7,542 nucleotides of DNA from CAYWOS01 sp964459985 (GCA_964459985.1 CAYWOS010000073.1:1-7542); one strand, 5' to 3'; shown: positions 1 to 6,786, numbered from the stretch's first letter. Notes: generated from the sequence alone by a model not told the origin. A program made the numbers and translations.

Positions 1-1545
1 CAGGTGCCCACCAACATGCCCATGATCCGCAAGGATCTGAACGACGTGGTGTACCGCACGAAAAAGGGCAAGTATACCGCCGTGGTCGAGGAAATCATCA
101 AACGCCACGCGACGGGGCAGCCGGTGCTGGTCGGCACGGTGTCGGTCGAGGTGAGCGAACTGATCTCGCACATGCTCGAAATGCGCGGCGTCGAACACGA
201 GGTGCTCAACGCCAAGCATCACGCGCGCGAGGCGTCCATCGTGGCGCAGGCGGGGCATTTCGGCGCGGTGACCATCGCCACCAACATGGCGGGGCGCGGC
301 ACGGACATCCTGCTGGGCGGCAACCCCGATTTCCTCGCGCGCAGAACGCTGCGTCAGGAGGAAGTCCCCGACGAAACCATCGAGGCGGCGACGGGCTTCA
401 ACGAAAATGTCTCTGAGGACGTGCTCGCCGTGCGCAAGCGCTACCGCGAGCTGAAAGCCGAGTATAAAAAGACCACCGACGCGCAGCACGATCAGGTGGT
501 CAAGGTGGGCGGGCTGCACATCATCGGCACCGAACGCCACGAGAGCCGCCGCATCGACAACCAGCTCCGCGGCCGCTCGGGGCGGCAGGGCGATCCCGGC
601 TCGAGCCAGTTCTTCATCGCGCTCGAGGACGACCTGATGCGCCTGTTCGGCGGCGAAAGGATTCAGCCGCTCATCGCGCGGCTGGGCATGGACGAGGATA
701 CGCCGCTCGAAGCGGGGATGCTCACCAAGCAGATCGAGAACGCGCAAAAGCGCGTCGAGAGCCGCAACTATGAGATCCGAAAGCATGTGCTCCAGTATGA
801 CGACGTGATGAACCAGCAGCGCGAGTTGATCTATAAGCAGCGCCGTCAGGTGCTCATGGGCGAGGATATGCGGGCGGTCGTCCGCGACATGACCGAAAAG
901 ATCCTCGAGGAAGCCGTCGCGCGGCACTGCGCCGGCGCGGTCGAAAGCTGGAACATCCAGGGGCTTGCCGAGGAAGTCGAGCGCCTGTGCGTGCCCGTGG
1001 GCACGGTCGGGATGAACGACGACGCCATTCGCGGCATGGACGCGGGCGGCATCAAGGAACTGCTGCTCAAGGCGGCGTACGCGCTGTACGCGCAGCGCGA
1101 GGACAAGCTCAAGGAGCTCGGCATCGATATGCGTGAACTGGAGCGCTCGGTGCTGCTGCGCGCCGTCGATATGCGCTGGATGGATCACATTGACGCGATG
1201 GATCAGCTCCGCGACGGCATCGGCCTGCGCGCCTACGCCCAGCGCGATCCCGTCAACGAATACAAGCTCGAATCCTACGATATGTTTGAGGAAATGGTGC
1301 GCCTGATCCGCGAGGACACCGTGCGCCGCCTGTACATGGCGCGCATCGAGCGCGCGCCCGAGCGCCGCGCCGTCGCCGTCGCCCGCGCGACCAACCAGCC
1401 GAGCGAGGGCGCGAACGCCGGCAAGACCGGTCCCACGCAGCCGCGCCGGCTCAAGCCGGGCGAAAAGATCGGCCGGAACGATCCCTGCCCCTGCGGAAGC
1501 GGAAAGAAATACAAGAACTGCTGCGGCAGAAATCAAAACGCCTGA
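1..1545 (+). CDS. secA: Protein translocase ATPase SecA (C-terminal 514 residues, 5' end outside window)
   Basis: SecA is the cytoplasmic motor that pushes unfolded preproteins through SecYEG using ATP. The frame is open at base 1, so the GTG at base 4 is not a true start and the first motor domain is missing. Visible residues 1-230 are the second motor domain: MAGRGTDILLGG at 96-107, GTERHESRR at 176-184 and the arginine-finger stretch RGRSGRQG at 190-197. An insert of about 60 residues between the first two motifs is of the kind seen in Clostridia rather than Bacillus. The helical scaffold follows (QYDDVMNQQRELIY, about 265-278), then the wing and two-helix finger regions (MRWMDHIDAMD, 391-401). 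A basic, Pro-rich linker leads to the zinc-binding tail with C496, C498, C507 and C508 (CxCx8CC), which contacts SecB or ribosomes in known SecAs. The gene ends with TGA. Identity is certain; only the left truncation limits it. Confidence 0.98.
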   Translation, partial: QVPTNMPMIRKDLNDVVYRTKKGKYTAVVEEIIKRHATGQPVLVGTVSVEVSELISHMLEMRGVEHEVLNAKHHAREASIVAQAGHFGAVTIATNMAGRGTDILLGGNPDFLARRTLRQEEVPDETIEAATGFNENVSEDVLAVRKRYRELKAEYKKTTDAQHDQVVKVGGLHIIGTERHESRRIDNQLRGRSGRQGDPGSSQFFIALEDDLMRLFGGERIQPLIARLGMDEDTPLEAGMLTKQIENAQKRVESRNYEIRKHVLQYDDVMNQQRELIYKQRRQVLMGEDMRAVVRDMTEKILEEAVARHCAGAVESWNIQGLAEEVERLCVPVGTVGMNDDAIRGMDAGGIKELLLKAAYALYAQREDKLKELGIDMRELERSVLLRAVDMRWMDHIDAMDQLRDGIGLRAYAQRDPVNEYKLESYDMFEEMVRLIREDTVRRLYMARIERAPERRAVAVARATNQPSEGANAGKTGPTQPRRLKPGEKIGRNDPCPCGSGKKYKNCCGRNQNA

Positions 1546-1594
1546 CGGAAGCGCCTTCCCGACCGAACGAAAACGCGTAAATTGAGGGATCAAG

Positions 1595-2698
1595 ATGATT
1601 ATCGAACTGGAACAGTACGCTTCTCGCGTCGAGGAACTGCGCGCCACGCTGCGCGAGGTCGGCGACGGGCTGCACATCGATCAGATGGAGCGCGAATTGA
1701 CCGAATTGCACGAGGAAATGAACGCAGAGGGGTTCTGGGACAACCTCGAGCGCTCGACGCACGTCAATCGCCGCATCAGCTCGCTCGAGGGCAAGATCAA
1801 GCATTATCAGGGTTTGCTGTCCGTCTCGGACGACATCGAGGCGATGATCGAGCTGGCGCGCGAGGAAAACGACGACGCCATGCTCGCGGAAACGGCCGCC
1901 GAGCTTGACAAGCTCGAAAAGGATACCGAAGCGCTGGCGCTGGAAACGCTGATGCGCGGCAAGTATGACGACTGCGACGCCATGCTCTCCCTGCACGCCG
2001 GCGCGGGCGGCACCGAGGCGCAGGACTGGACGCAAATGCTCTACCGCATGTACACGCGCTACTGCGAACGCATGGGCTTCACCGTCAAACTGCTCGATCT
2101 GCTCGACGGCGACGAGGCGGGCGTCAAGTCCGTCACCTTCGAGGTGAGCGGCGATCACGTGTACGGCTATCTGCGCGGCGAAAAGGGCGTGCACCGGCTG
2201 GTGCGCATCAGCCCCTTCGACGCCAACGCGCGGCGGCACACGTCGTTCGCCTCGCTCGACGTCGCGCCCATGATCGAGGACGAAGAGGGCGACATCGAGA
2301 TCAATATGAAGGACGTGCGCGTCGATACCTACCATTCGAGCGGCGCGGGCGGCCAGAACGTCAACAAGACCAGCTCCGCCGTGCGCATGACGCATTTTCC
2401 CACCGGCATCGTCGTCTCCTGCCAGACCGAGCGCGATCAGGTGCAGAATCGCGCGACATGCTTAAAAATGCTGCGCGCCAAATTGCTTGAGATCCGCGAG
2501 CGCGAAAAGGAACAGCAGATGGTCGATATCAAGGGCGAAATGAAAAAGATCGAGTGGGGCAGCCAGATCCGCTCATACGTGTTTCAGCCCTACACCATGG
2601 TCAAGGATCACCGCACGGGCTTTGAGAGCGGCAATATCGACGATGTGATGGACGGCAACCTCGACGGTTTTACCACCGCCTACCTGAAGATGCAGTAA
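1595..2698 (+). CDS. prfB: Peptide chain release factor 2 (RF2), without programmed frameshift
   Basis: RF2 recognises UGA and UAA in the ribosomal A site and triggers release of the finished peptide. The 367-residue product is the normal length of the family. Codon recognition motif SPF is at 206-208 and the catalytic GGQ at 252-254, inside the conserved stretch SSGAGGQNVNKTSS. The residue four before GGQ (E. coli 246) is Ser248. The N-terminal helical domain covers roughly residues 1-115. The ATG at 1595 is preceded by GAGGG (1584-1588) six bases upstream, so the start is secure. In many bacteria this gene is split near codon 26 by an in-frame UGA after CUU. Here codons 25-29 read GGG CTG CAC ATC GAT with no stop and no slippery site, so the protein is read straight through. 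It follows secA by 49 bases, a common pairing in Firmicutes, and its TAA stop overlaps the recG start by one base. Confidence 0.98.
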   Translation: MIIELEQYASRVEELRATLREVGDGLHIDQMERELTELHEEMNAEGFWDNLERSTHVNRRISSLEGKIKHYQGLLSVSDDIEAMIELAREENDDAMLAETAAELDKLEKDTEALALETLMRGKYDDCDAMLSLHAGAGGTEAQDWTQMLYRMYTRYCERMGFTVKLLDLLDGDEAGVKSVTFEVSGDHVYGYLRGEKGVHRLVRISPFDANARRHTSFASLDVAPMIEDEEGDIEINMKDVRVDTYHSSGAGGQNVNKTSSAVRMTHFPTGIVVSCQTERDQVQNRATCLKMLRAKLLEIREREKEQQMVDIKGEMKKIEWGSQIRSYVFQPYTMVKDHRTGFESGNIDDVMDGNLDGFTTAYLKMQ

Positions 2699-4698
2699 TG
2701 GAGCTTTCCGATCTCAAGGGCGTGGGCGCGGCGCGGCTCAAGGCGCTCGGGGAAGCGGGCGTGAGCACGCTGTCCGGGCTTTTACTGACGCTGCCCTCGT
2801 CCTACCGCGACACCACGACATCGACGCCGCTTCGGGAGGTTTCTCCCGGCGGCGTGTTTTGCGTCGAGGGCGCGCTCAAAGCGCCGCCCAAACTGTCGCG
2901 TTTTCGCGGCATGACCGCCGTGACGGCGCGATTATGCGATGAGAGCGGCTCGCTGCCGCTCGTGTGGTACAATCAGCCGTGGATGGAAAAGCAATTGCCC
3001 ACGGAAGGTCTGATCGTGCTGTACGGGCGCATCGAGCGCGACAAGCGCGGCGTCGTCCGCATGAACTGCCCTTCCGTCGTGACCGAGCGCGCGCTGCTGC
3101 CGGTCTACCGCAGGCTCGGCGCGATCCCGGCGAAATCGCTCATGGAAATCATGCGGCAGGCGCTGACCGAGATCGACGCCTGCTGCCCCGAAACGCTGCC
3201 GCGCGCGCTGCGAATGAAATACGGGCTGTGCGAGCGCAATTTCGCCATCCGTCAGGCGCATTTTCCCGAGAGCAGGGAGCATCTGCTGCTCGCGCTGCGC
3301 CGCGTGGCGTTCGAGCAGGCGCTGTTTTATCAGACGGCGACGCTGCTGTTGCGCGGCGAGCGCGCGCGCGGCGTATCGGTCGCCGTGCCGTCGGGCGCGG
3401 TGGAAGCGTTCTGGAGAACGCTGCCCTTTTCGCCGACGGGCGCGCAGAGGCGCGTGCTGGACGAGATCGTCGGCGATCTCGCGTGCGACCGCGCGATGGC
3501 GCGCATCGTGCAGGGCGACGTGGGTTCGGGCAAGACGGCAGTGGCGTTCGGCGCGATGACGATCGCGGCGCGCGCCGGCTTCCAGTGCGCGATGATGGCG
3601 CCGACGGAAATTTTGGCGCGGCAGCACATGAAAAGCGCGCAAAAACTGCTCGAAACGCAGGGCATCTCTTGTGGATTGCTGCTGGGCGGCATGAAGGTGA
3701 AGGAACGCCGCGAGGCGCTTCAAAAGATCGCGTCGGGCGAGTGGCAGGTCGTGATCGGCACGCACGCGCTCTTGTCCGAGCCGGTGCAGTATGGGAATCT
3801 CGGATTGGTCGTCACCGACGAGCAGCATCGTTTCGGCGTGCGCCAACGCAAAGTGCTCTCCGATAAAGCCGAGACCACGCCCAACGTGCTGGTCATGAGC
3901 GCGACGCCCATTCCGCGCACGCTCGCGCTCATCCTGTACGGCGATCTGGATTTGTCGATAATCGATGAAATGCCGCCCGGCCGCACGCCCGTCACGACGC
4001 GGATCGTGCCCGAGAGCAAGCGCGAAGCGATGTATGAGTTCATCATTCGCGAGGCGAAAAACGGCGGGCAGAGCTATATCGTGTGTCCGCTTGTTGAGGA
4101 AAACGACGCGCTGGACGCCAAAAGCGCGCGCGACAGTTACGCCGAGCTTTGCACGGGCGCGCTCAAATCCCTGCGCGTCGGGCTGACCTACGGCAGCCAG
4201 CCGCCGGAGGAGAAACAACAAACGCTCGACGCGTTTTCGCGCGGCGAGACGGACGTATTGGTCGCCACCACCGTGGTCGAGGTCGGCGTAGACGTGCCGA
4301 ACGCCTCGGTCATGGTCATCGAGAACGCCGACCGCTTCGGCCTGTCGCAGCTCCACCAGCTTCGCGGGCGCGTGGGGCGCGGAAAGCGCGAAAGCTGGTG
4401 CTTCCTGATGGGCGAGCCGAACGAGCGCCTGCGCGCGCTGTGTATGACGAACGACGGCTTTGCGATCGCACAGAAGGATCTCGAACTGCGCGGTCCGGGC
4501 GATCTGATGGGTACGCGGCAGCACGGCGAATCAGGTATTCCCGGTATGCCGGGGATTGCGGACGCGCGATTGATCGAGGAGACGAGCGCCTGCCTGAAAG
4601 AATTGCAGTCGCCCGGAAACGCCGACGATTGGGCGATCGTTCGGGAGAACGCCCGCGCCGCCTTCGACGCCGCGCTTAGGCAAATCGCGATGAATTAA
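2698..4698 (+). CDS. recG: ATP-dependent DNA helicase RecG
   Basis: RecG is a double-strand DNA translocase that regresses stalled replication forks and branch-migrates Holliday junctions. The 666 residues are slightly shorter than typical RecG. The N-terminus has a helix-hairpin-helix-like start (LKGVGAARLKALGEAGV, 6-22), then the OB-fold wedge domain (about 50-130) that splits the junction. Motor motifs are Walker A GDVGSGKT (273-280), APTEILA (301-307), DEQH (374-377), SATPIPRT (401-408), TTVVEVGVDVPNA (524-536) and QLHQLRGRVGRG (551-562). The TRG region follows (DLELRGPGDLMGTRQ, 594-608). One departure from the family is residues 496-501 (LTYGSQ), where RecG usually has LHGRMK or similar. 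The ATG shares an A with the prfB TAA (TAATG) and has only a weak Shine-Dalgarno, so translation is probably coupled to prfB. In Bacillus recG sits next to fapR-plsX, so this placement differs. Confidence 0.97.
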   Translation: MELSDLKGVGAARLKALGEAGVSTLSGLLLTLPSSYRDTTTSTPLREVSPGGVFCVEGALKAPPKLSRFRGMTAVTARLCDESGSLPLVWYNQPWMEKQLPTEGLIVLYGRIERDKRGVVRMNCPSVVTERALLPVYRRLGAIPAKSLMEIMRQALTEIDACCPETLPRALRMKYGLCERNFAIRQAHFPESREHLLLALRRVAFEQALFYQTATLLLRGERARGVSVAVPSGAVEAFWRTLPFSPTGAQRRVLDEIVGDLACDRAMARIVQGDVGSGKTAVAFGAMTIAARAGFQCAMMAPTEILARQHMKSAQKLLETQGISCGLLLGGMKVKERREALQKIASGEWQVVIGTHALLSEPVQYGNLGLVVTDEQHRFGVRQRKVLSDKAETTPNVLVMSATPIPRTLALILYGDLDLSIIDEMPPGRTPVTTRIVPESKREAMYEFIIREAKNGGQSYIVCPLVEENDALDAKSARDSYAELCTGALKSLRVGLTYGSQPPEEKQQTLDAFSRGETDVLVATTVVEVGVDVPNASVMVIENADRFGLSQLHQLRGRVGRGKRESWCFLMGEPNERLRALCMTNDGFAIAQKDLELRGPGDLMGTRQHGESGIPGMPGIADARLIEETSACLKELQSPGNADDWAIVRENARAAFDAALRQIAMN

Positions 4699-4803
4699 CG
4701 AGGCGGGCGGGTCGGGGACGGTCATTTGGTAGGCAATCTTCACGGCGGTGTTTTCTGAATGATTCCTGTTGCTTTTGGCGGTCGGTTCGGGCATACTGAA
4801 ATC

Positions 4804-4871
4804 GACGAGCGGGGGACTCGTTTCGGACGTTATGCCGTGGGCATCAGCATAAGGCATTTCCCGCTCGTTTT
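4804..4871 (+). terminator. Nested stem followed by T-rich run, candidate terminator of prfB-recG
   Basis: An outer stem pairs ACGAGCGGG (4805-4813) with CCCGCTCGT (4860-4868). In plus-strand RNA it can be lengthened by three G-U pairs and one A-U pair to about 13 pairs (4804-4816 with 4857-4869). These G-U pairs become A-C mismatches in minus-strand RNA, so the structure favours the plus strand. Inside lies a second stem, TTATGC (4830-4835) with GCATAA (4847-4852), or alternatively ATGCC/GGCAT around a 3-base loop (4832-4844). The right arm is followed by TTTTGTTGT. This fits a terminator or 3' UTR structure about 100 bases after the recG stop, but the loop is much longer than in a classic intrinsic terminator. 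The rest of 4699-4919 shows no supported gene. Confidence 0.4.
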
Positions 4872-4919
4872 GTTGTGCCTTCATTTTGCAAACGGTTTTC
4901 ATGGATGCCTGACATGGCG

Positions 4920-4953
4920 AAACCCCTTGAAACATAAGCGTTTCAAGGGGTTT
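4920..4953. terminator. Perfect 14-bp hairpin after tRNA-Arg, probably bidirectional terminator
   Basis: AAACCCCTTGAAAC (4920-4933) and GTTTCAAGGGGTTT (4940-4953) are exact inverted repeats around a 6-base loop (ATAAGC). On the minus strand the hairpin begins four bases after the CCA end of the tRNA, which makes it the natural terminator of that gene. On the plus strand the arm runs into TTTATTCT, a somewhat better U-tract, so it can also stop read-through from recG. The arms have A runs on one side and T runs on the other, as expected of a two-way terminator between converging transcripts. Confidence 0.8.
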
Positions 4954-4957
4954 ATTC

Positions 4958-5034
4958 TGGTGAACCCGGCGCGATTCGAACGCGCGACCTTCAGAGTCGG
5001 AGTCTGACACTCTATCCAACTGAGCTACGGGTCC
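4958..5034 (-). tRNA. tRNA-Arg (anticodon CCG), CCA encoded
   Basis: The minus strand folds into a full cloverleaf of 77 bases including CCA. The acceptor stem pairs GGACCCG with CGGGTTC (one G-T pair), bases 8-9 are TA, and the D arm is GCTC/GAGT with loop AGTTGGATA. The anticodon stem pairs TCAGA with TCTGA around the loop CTCCGAC, giving anticodon CCG, which reads the Arg codon CGG. The T arm pairs GCGCG with CGCGC around TTCGAAT. The discriminator base is A and the CCA is in the DNA. It is transcribed alone from the promoter at 5050-5078 towards the hairpin at 4920-4953, and it converges on recG. No integrase or duplicated 3' tRNA end was seen nearby, so there is no sign that it served as an integration site. 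Confidence 0.96.
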
Positions 5035-5049
5035 CCGAGCCGCTTGAGT

Positions 5050-5078
5050 ATTCTATCACGCGGGAAGAAGGATGTCAA
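5050..5078 (-). promoter_or_regulatory. Housekeeping sigma promoter for tRNA-Arg
   Basis: Reading the minus strand, TTGACA (5078-5073) is a perfect -35 box, followed by a 17-base spacer and TAGAAT (5055-5050), which differs from the consensus -10 by one base. TGA directly precedes the -10 box, giving an extended -10 element. The expected transcription start is near 5043, leaving a leader of about nine bases before the tRNA. This is one of the strongest-looking promoters in the window and fits a stable RNA gene. Confidence 0.88.
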
Positions 5079-5151
5079 GGCGGCGGGCGGAAGAAATGGC
5101 GTCGCCGCGCGCGGACGGCGCGCAGGGGGTGAATGGAGCGGCGGCGCGGAT

Positions 5152-5228
5152 GTTCAACAATGTATTCGGCGCGGCAGTCCGGCGGCGCGGGAGTTCAACT
5201 GCGCACTCGGCGCGGCGGTCCGGCGGCG
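5152..5228. repeat. Two copies of a 36-base GC-rich direct repeat, 41-base period
   Basis: Copy 1 is 5152-5187 and copy 2 is 5193-5228. Each starts with GTTCAAC, then has eight bases that differ (AATGTATT against TGCGCACT, sharing little), then 21 bases that differ at one position only (A5176 against G5217). The five bases before each copy are also alike (CGGAT and CGGGA), so the period is 41. Bases 5116-5150 resemble a degenerate third copy. Each GTTCAAC lies in a 9-base palindrome: TGTTCAACA at 5151-5159 and AGTTCAACT at 5192-5200. Copy 2 ends exactly at the base next to the ATPase stop codon. The stretch is noncoding as far as can be judged. It lies between the end of the ABC operon and the tRNA promoter, and no clear terminator for the operon was found in it. 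Its function is unknown. Confidence 0.7.
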
Positions 5229-5972
5229 TTATAGCACTTTGCGGAGGAAATCCTGCGCGCGGGCGGTCTTGGGATGATTAAACACCTCGTCGGGCGTGCC
5301 GCTTTCCATGATAACGCCCTCGTCCATGAACAGCACGCGGTCGCCGACCTCGCGGGCAAAGCCCATTTCGTGCGTGACGACCACCATCGTCATGCCGTCG
5401 CGCGCCAACTGTTTCATTACGTCGAGCACCTCGCCGACCATTTCGGGGTCGAGCGCGCTGGTCGGCTCGTCGAACAGCATCACTTCGGGCTCCATGCACA
5501 GCGCGCGCACGATGGCGATGCGCTGCTTTTGACCGCCGGAGAGCTGGCTGGGGTACGCCTTGGCGCGGTCGGCAAGGTTGACGCGCTCCAGCAGCGCCAT
5601 CGCCGTATTCTCCGCCTCGGCGCGCGTCCTGCCCAGCAGCTTGATCGGCGCGAGCGTCATGTTCTTCAGCACCGTCATGTTGGGGAACAGGTTGAAATGC
5701 TGGAACACCATGCCCATGCGCTGGCGGTGGATATTGATGTTGACGGAGGGCGAGGTGATATCCGTGCCGTCGAAAATCACCTGACCGTTCGTCGGCACTT
5801 CCAGCAGGTTGAGGCAGCGCAGGAAGGTCGATTTTCCGCTTCCCGAGGGGCCGATGACCACCACGACCTCGCCGCGATGGATATCGGCGTCGACGCCGTG
5901 CAGCGCCTTGATTTTGCCCCCGTCGAAGTGCTTTTCCAGTCCCCGGACGCTGATAAGCGTATCAGTGATCAC
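5229..5972 (-). CDS. Polar amino acid ABC transporter, ATP-binding protein
   Basis: This is the cytoplasmic ATPase of an amino acid importer. The 247 residues match the GlnQ/HisP class in length and motifs: Walker A GPSGSGKST at 41-49, Q-loop Gln91 in FQHFNLFPNMTVLKN, signature LSGGQKQR at 144-151, Walker B VMLFDEPTSALDP from 164, and switch His201 in VVTHEMGFA. The stretch FQHFNLFPNMTVL is typical of the polar amino acid subfamily. The start is GTG at 5972, ten bases after a strong Shine-Dalgarno AAAGGAGG and 11 bases inside the end of the permease gene. It is the last gene of the operon, so its translation is likely coupled to the permease. The substrate is set by the binding protein and cannot be named from the ATPase; glutamine, cystine, arginine or another polar amino acid are all possible. 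All catalytic residues are present, so it should be active. Confidence 0.96.
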   Translation of the reverse strand: MITDTLISVRGLEKHFDGGKIKALHGVDADIHRGEVVVVIGPSGSGKSTFLRCLNLLEVPTNGQVIFDGTDITSPSVNINIHRQRMGMVFQHFNLFPNMTVLKNMTLAPIKLLGRTRAEAENTAMALLERVNLADRAKAYPSQLSGGQKQRIAIVRALCMEPEVMLFDEPTSALDPEMVGEVLDVMKQLARDGMTMVVVTHEMGFAREVGDRVLFMDEGVIMESGTPDEVFNHPKTARAQDFLRKVL

Positions 5973-6702
5973 TGCTGCGCAGCCTCCTTTCGAGCTTGCC
6001 GACCAGCCATGTGAAGAACATGACGAGGATCAGGTAGATCAGCGCCACGGCGATGAGCGGCATGAAATTGGAATACGTCGCGCCGCGAATGCGGTTGCCC
6101 GCGAACGTGAGATCCATGACGGTGACGTAGCCGGCGACCGACGTTTCCTTGAGCAGCACGATAAACTCGTTGGCGAGCGCGGGCAGCACGTTTTTGAACA
6201 TCTGCGGCGTGATGATGTACGCCATCGTCCGCACGTAGTTGAAGCCGAGGCTGCGTCCCGCCTCGAACTGCCCTTTGTCGATGGACATGATGCCGCCGCG
6301 AAAGATCTCGGCGACGTACGCGCCCGAATTGATGCCGAACGCGAGAATGGCGATGAGCACGCTGTTCTTGGACGAGGCGAAGATGACGTAATAGGAAATC
6401 ATCAGCTGGATGACCATGGGCGTGCCGCGAATCACGGTCAGGTACACGCGGCACGCGCCGTCAAAAAAGTGCAGCAGGCCGCGTCCGAAGCCTTTGCGCA
6501 TTTCGACGCCGTTCTTGTCCCATGTCGAGCGCACCATCGCCACCACGACGCCGATGCAAATGCCCATCAGACAGGAAAAGAACGTGATGATCAGCGTGTT
6601 TTCAAGACCGGTGACCATCAGCTTCCAGCGCCCGCTTTTCAGGAAGTTCAGGATGAATTCGGCTTTTACGTCGTCATACCACGCCGCGATGCCCTCAAAC
6701 AT
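5962..6702 (-). CDS. Polar amino acid ABC transporter, permease protein (HisM/GlnP type)
   Basis: This is the inner membrane channel subunit, working as a dimer with the ATPase encoded just after it. From ATG 6702 the product has 246 residues. Hydrophobic spans are seen at about 35-57, 95-109, 115-131, 175-190 and 214-236. RGTPMVIQLMISYY (92-105) and the EAA loop that docks the ATPase (FEAGRSLGFNY...IITPQMFKNVLP, 146-174) are diagnostic, as is NEFIVLLKETSV (178-189). The frame remains open to a TTG at 6726, but that codon directly abuts a hairpin and lacks a Shine-Dalgarno. ATG 6702 has AAGGCGG five bases upstream, one mismatch from the ideal, so it is preferred. The N-terminus before the first membrane span is about 34 residues. 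The 3' end overlaps the ATPase gene by 11 bases. Substrate is not evident from the permease. Confidence 0.93.
   Translation of the reverse strand: MFEGIAAWYDDVKAEFILNFLKSGRWKLMVTGLENTLIITFFSCLMGICIGVVVAMVRSTWDKNGVEMRKGFGRGLLHFFDGACRVYLTVIRGTPMVIQLMISYYVIFASSKNSVLIAILAFGINSGAYVAEIFRGGIMSIDKGQFEAGRSLGFNYVRTMAYIITPQMFKNVLPALANEFIVLLKETSVAGYVTVMDLTFAGNRIRGATYSNFMPLIAVALIYLILVMFFTWLVGKLERRLRSSDH
5983..5990 (-). promoter_or_regulatory. Ribosome binding site AAAGGAGG of the ATPase gene
   Basis: AAAGGAGG on the minus strand lies inside the last codons of the permease gene, ten bases before GTG at 5972. No ATG in this frame offers a better start nearby, and the following residues (ITDTLISVRGLEKHF) match a normal N-terminus of the family. 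The site therefore fixes the GTG as start despite a slightly long spacing. Confidence 0.75.
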
Positions 6703-6726
6703 GTCGTCCGCCTTTTCCGCAGGCAA

Positions 6727-6751
6727 GGGAGGAAGCCAAACGCTTCCTCCC
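6727..6751 (-). promoter_or_regulatory. Intercistronic hairpin between binding protein and permease genes
   Basis: GGGAGGAAGC and GCTTCCTCCC form a perfect 10-bp inverted repeat around a 5-base loop. On the minus strand it sits 35 bases after the binding protein stop and ends 24 bases before the permease ATG. Only TTG follows it, so it is not a full intrinsic terminator. In binding-protein operons such hairpins often stabilise the upstream message or cause partial termination, which raises binding protein over membrane subunits. That role is inferred here from position. Confidence 0.7.
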
Positions 6752-6786
6752 TACGCCCGCCAGTTGATGCTTGTGAATTGAATGGA

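Noticed and set aside
1547..1559. Small inverted repeat GGAAG CGC CTTCC after the secA stop
   Set aside because: A 5-bp stem without a T-run is too weak to be called a terminator, and prfB follows at close range with a good ribosome binding site.
1451..2395. 314-codon minus-strand frame opposite the secA end and prfB
   Set aside because: It spans the secA-prfB gap, has no family motifs, and is a codon-bias shadow of the plus-strand genes.
2932..4524. Long open frame of 530 codons on the minus strand opposite recG
   Set aside because: It is a GC-driven shadow of recG: the product is rich in Arg, His and Ala, has no recognisable domain, and recG explains every base.
4531..5019. 162-codon minus-strand frame starting inside the tRNA (VSDSDSEGRAFESRR...)
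   Set aside because: Its N-terminus is a translated tRNA, a familiar false-gene pattern. It then passes through the terminator hairpin and into antisense recG with no own ribosome binding site.
4958..5034. tRNA-Arg as an attachment site for a mobile element
   Set aside because: No integrase, no repeated 3' tRNA segment and ordinary chromosomal genes on both sides.
5101..5228. Direct repeats considered as a CRISPR array
   Set aside because: Only two copies, an 8-base variable patch rather than a spacer of 25-40 bases, and no cas gene in the window.
5044..5281. Short plus-strand frames between the tRNA and the ATPase gene
   Set aside because: They consist of GC-rich repeat translated into Arg/Ala/Gly-rich peptides, overlap the tRNA promoter and lack a believable start.
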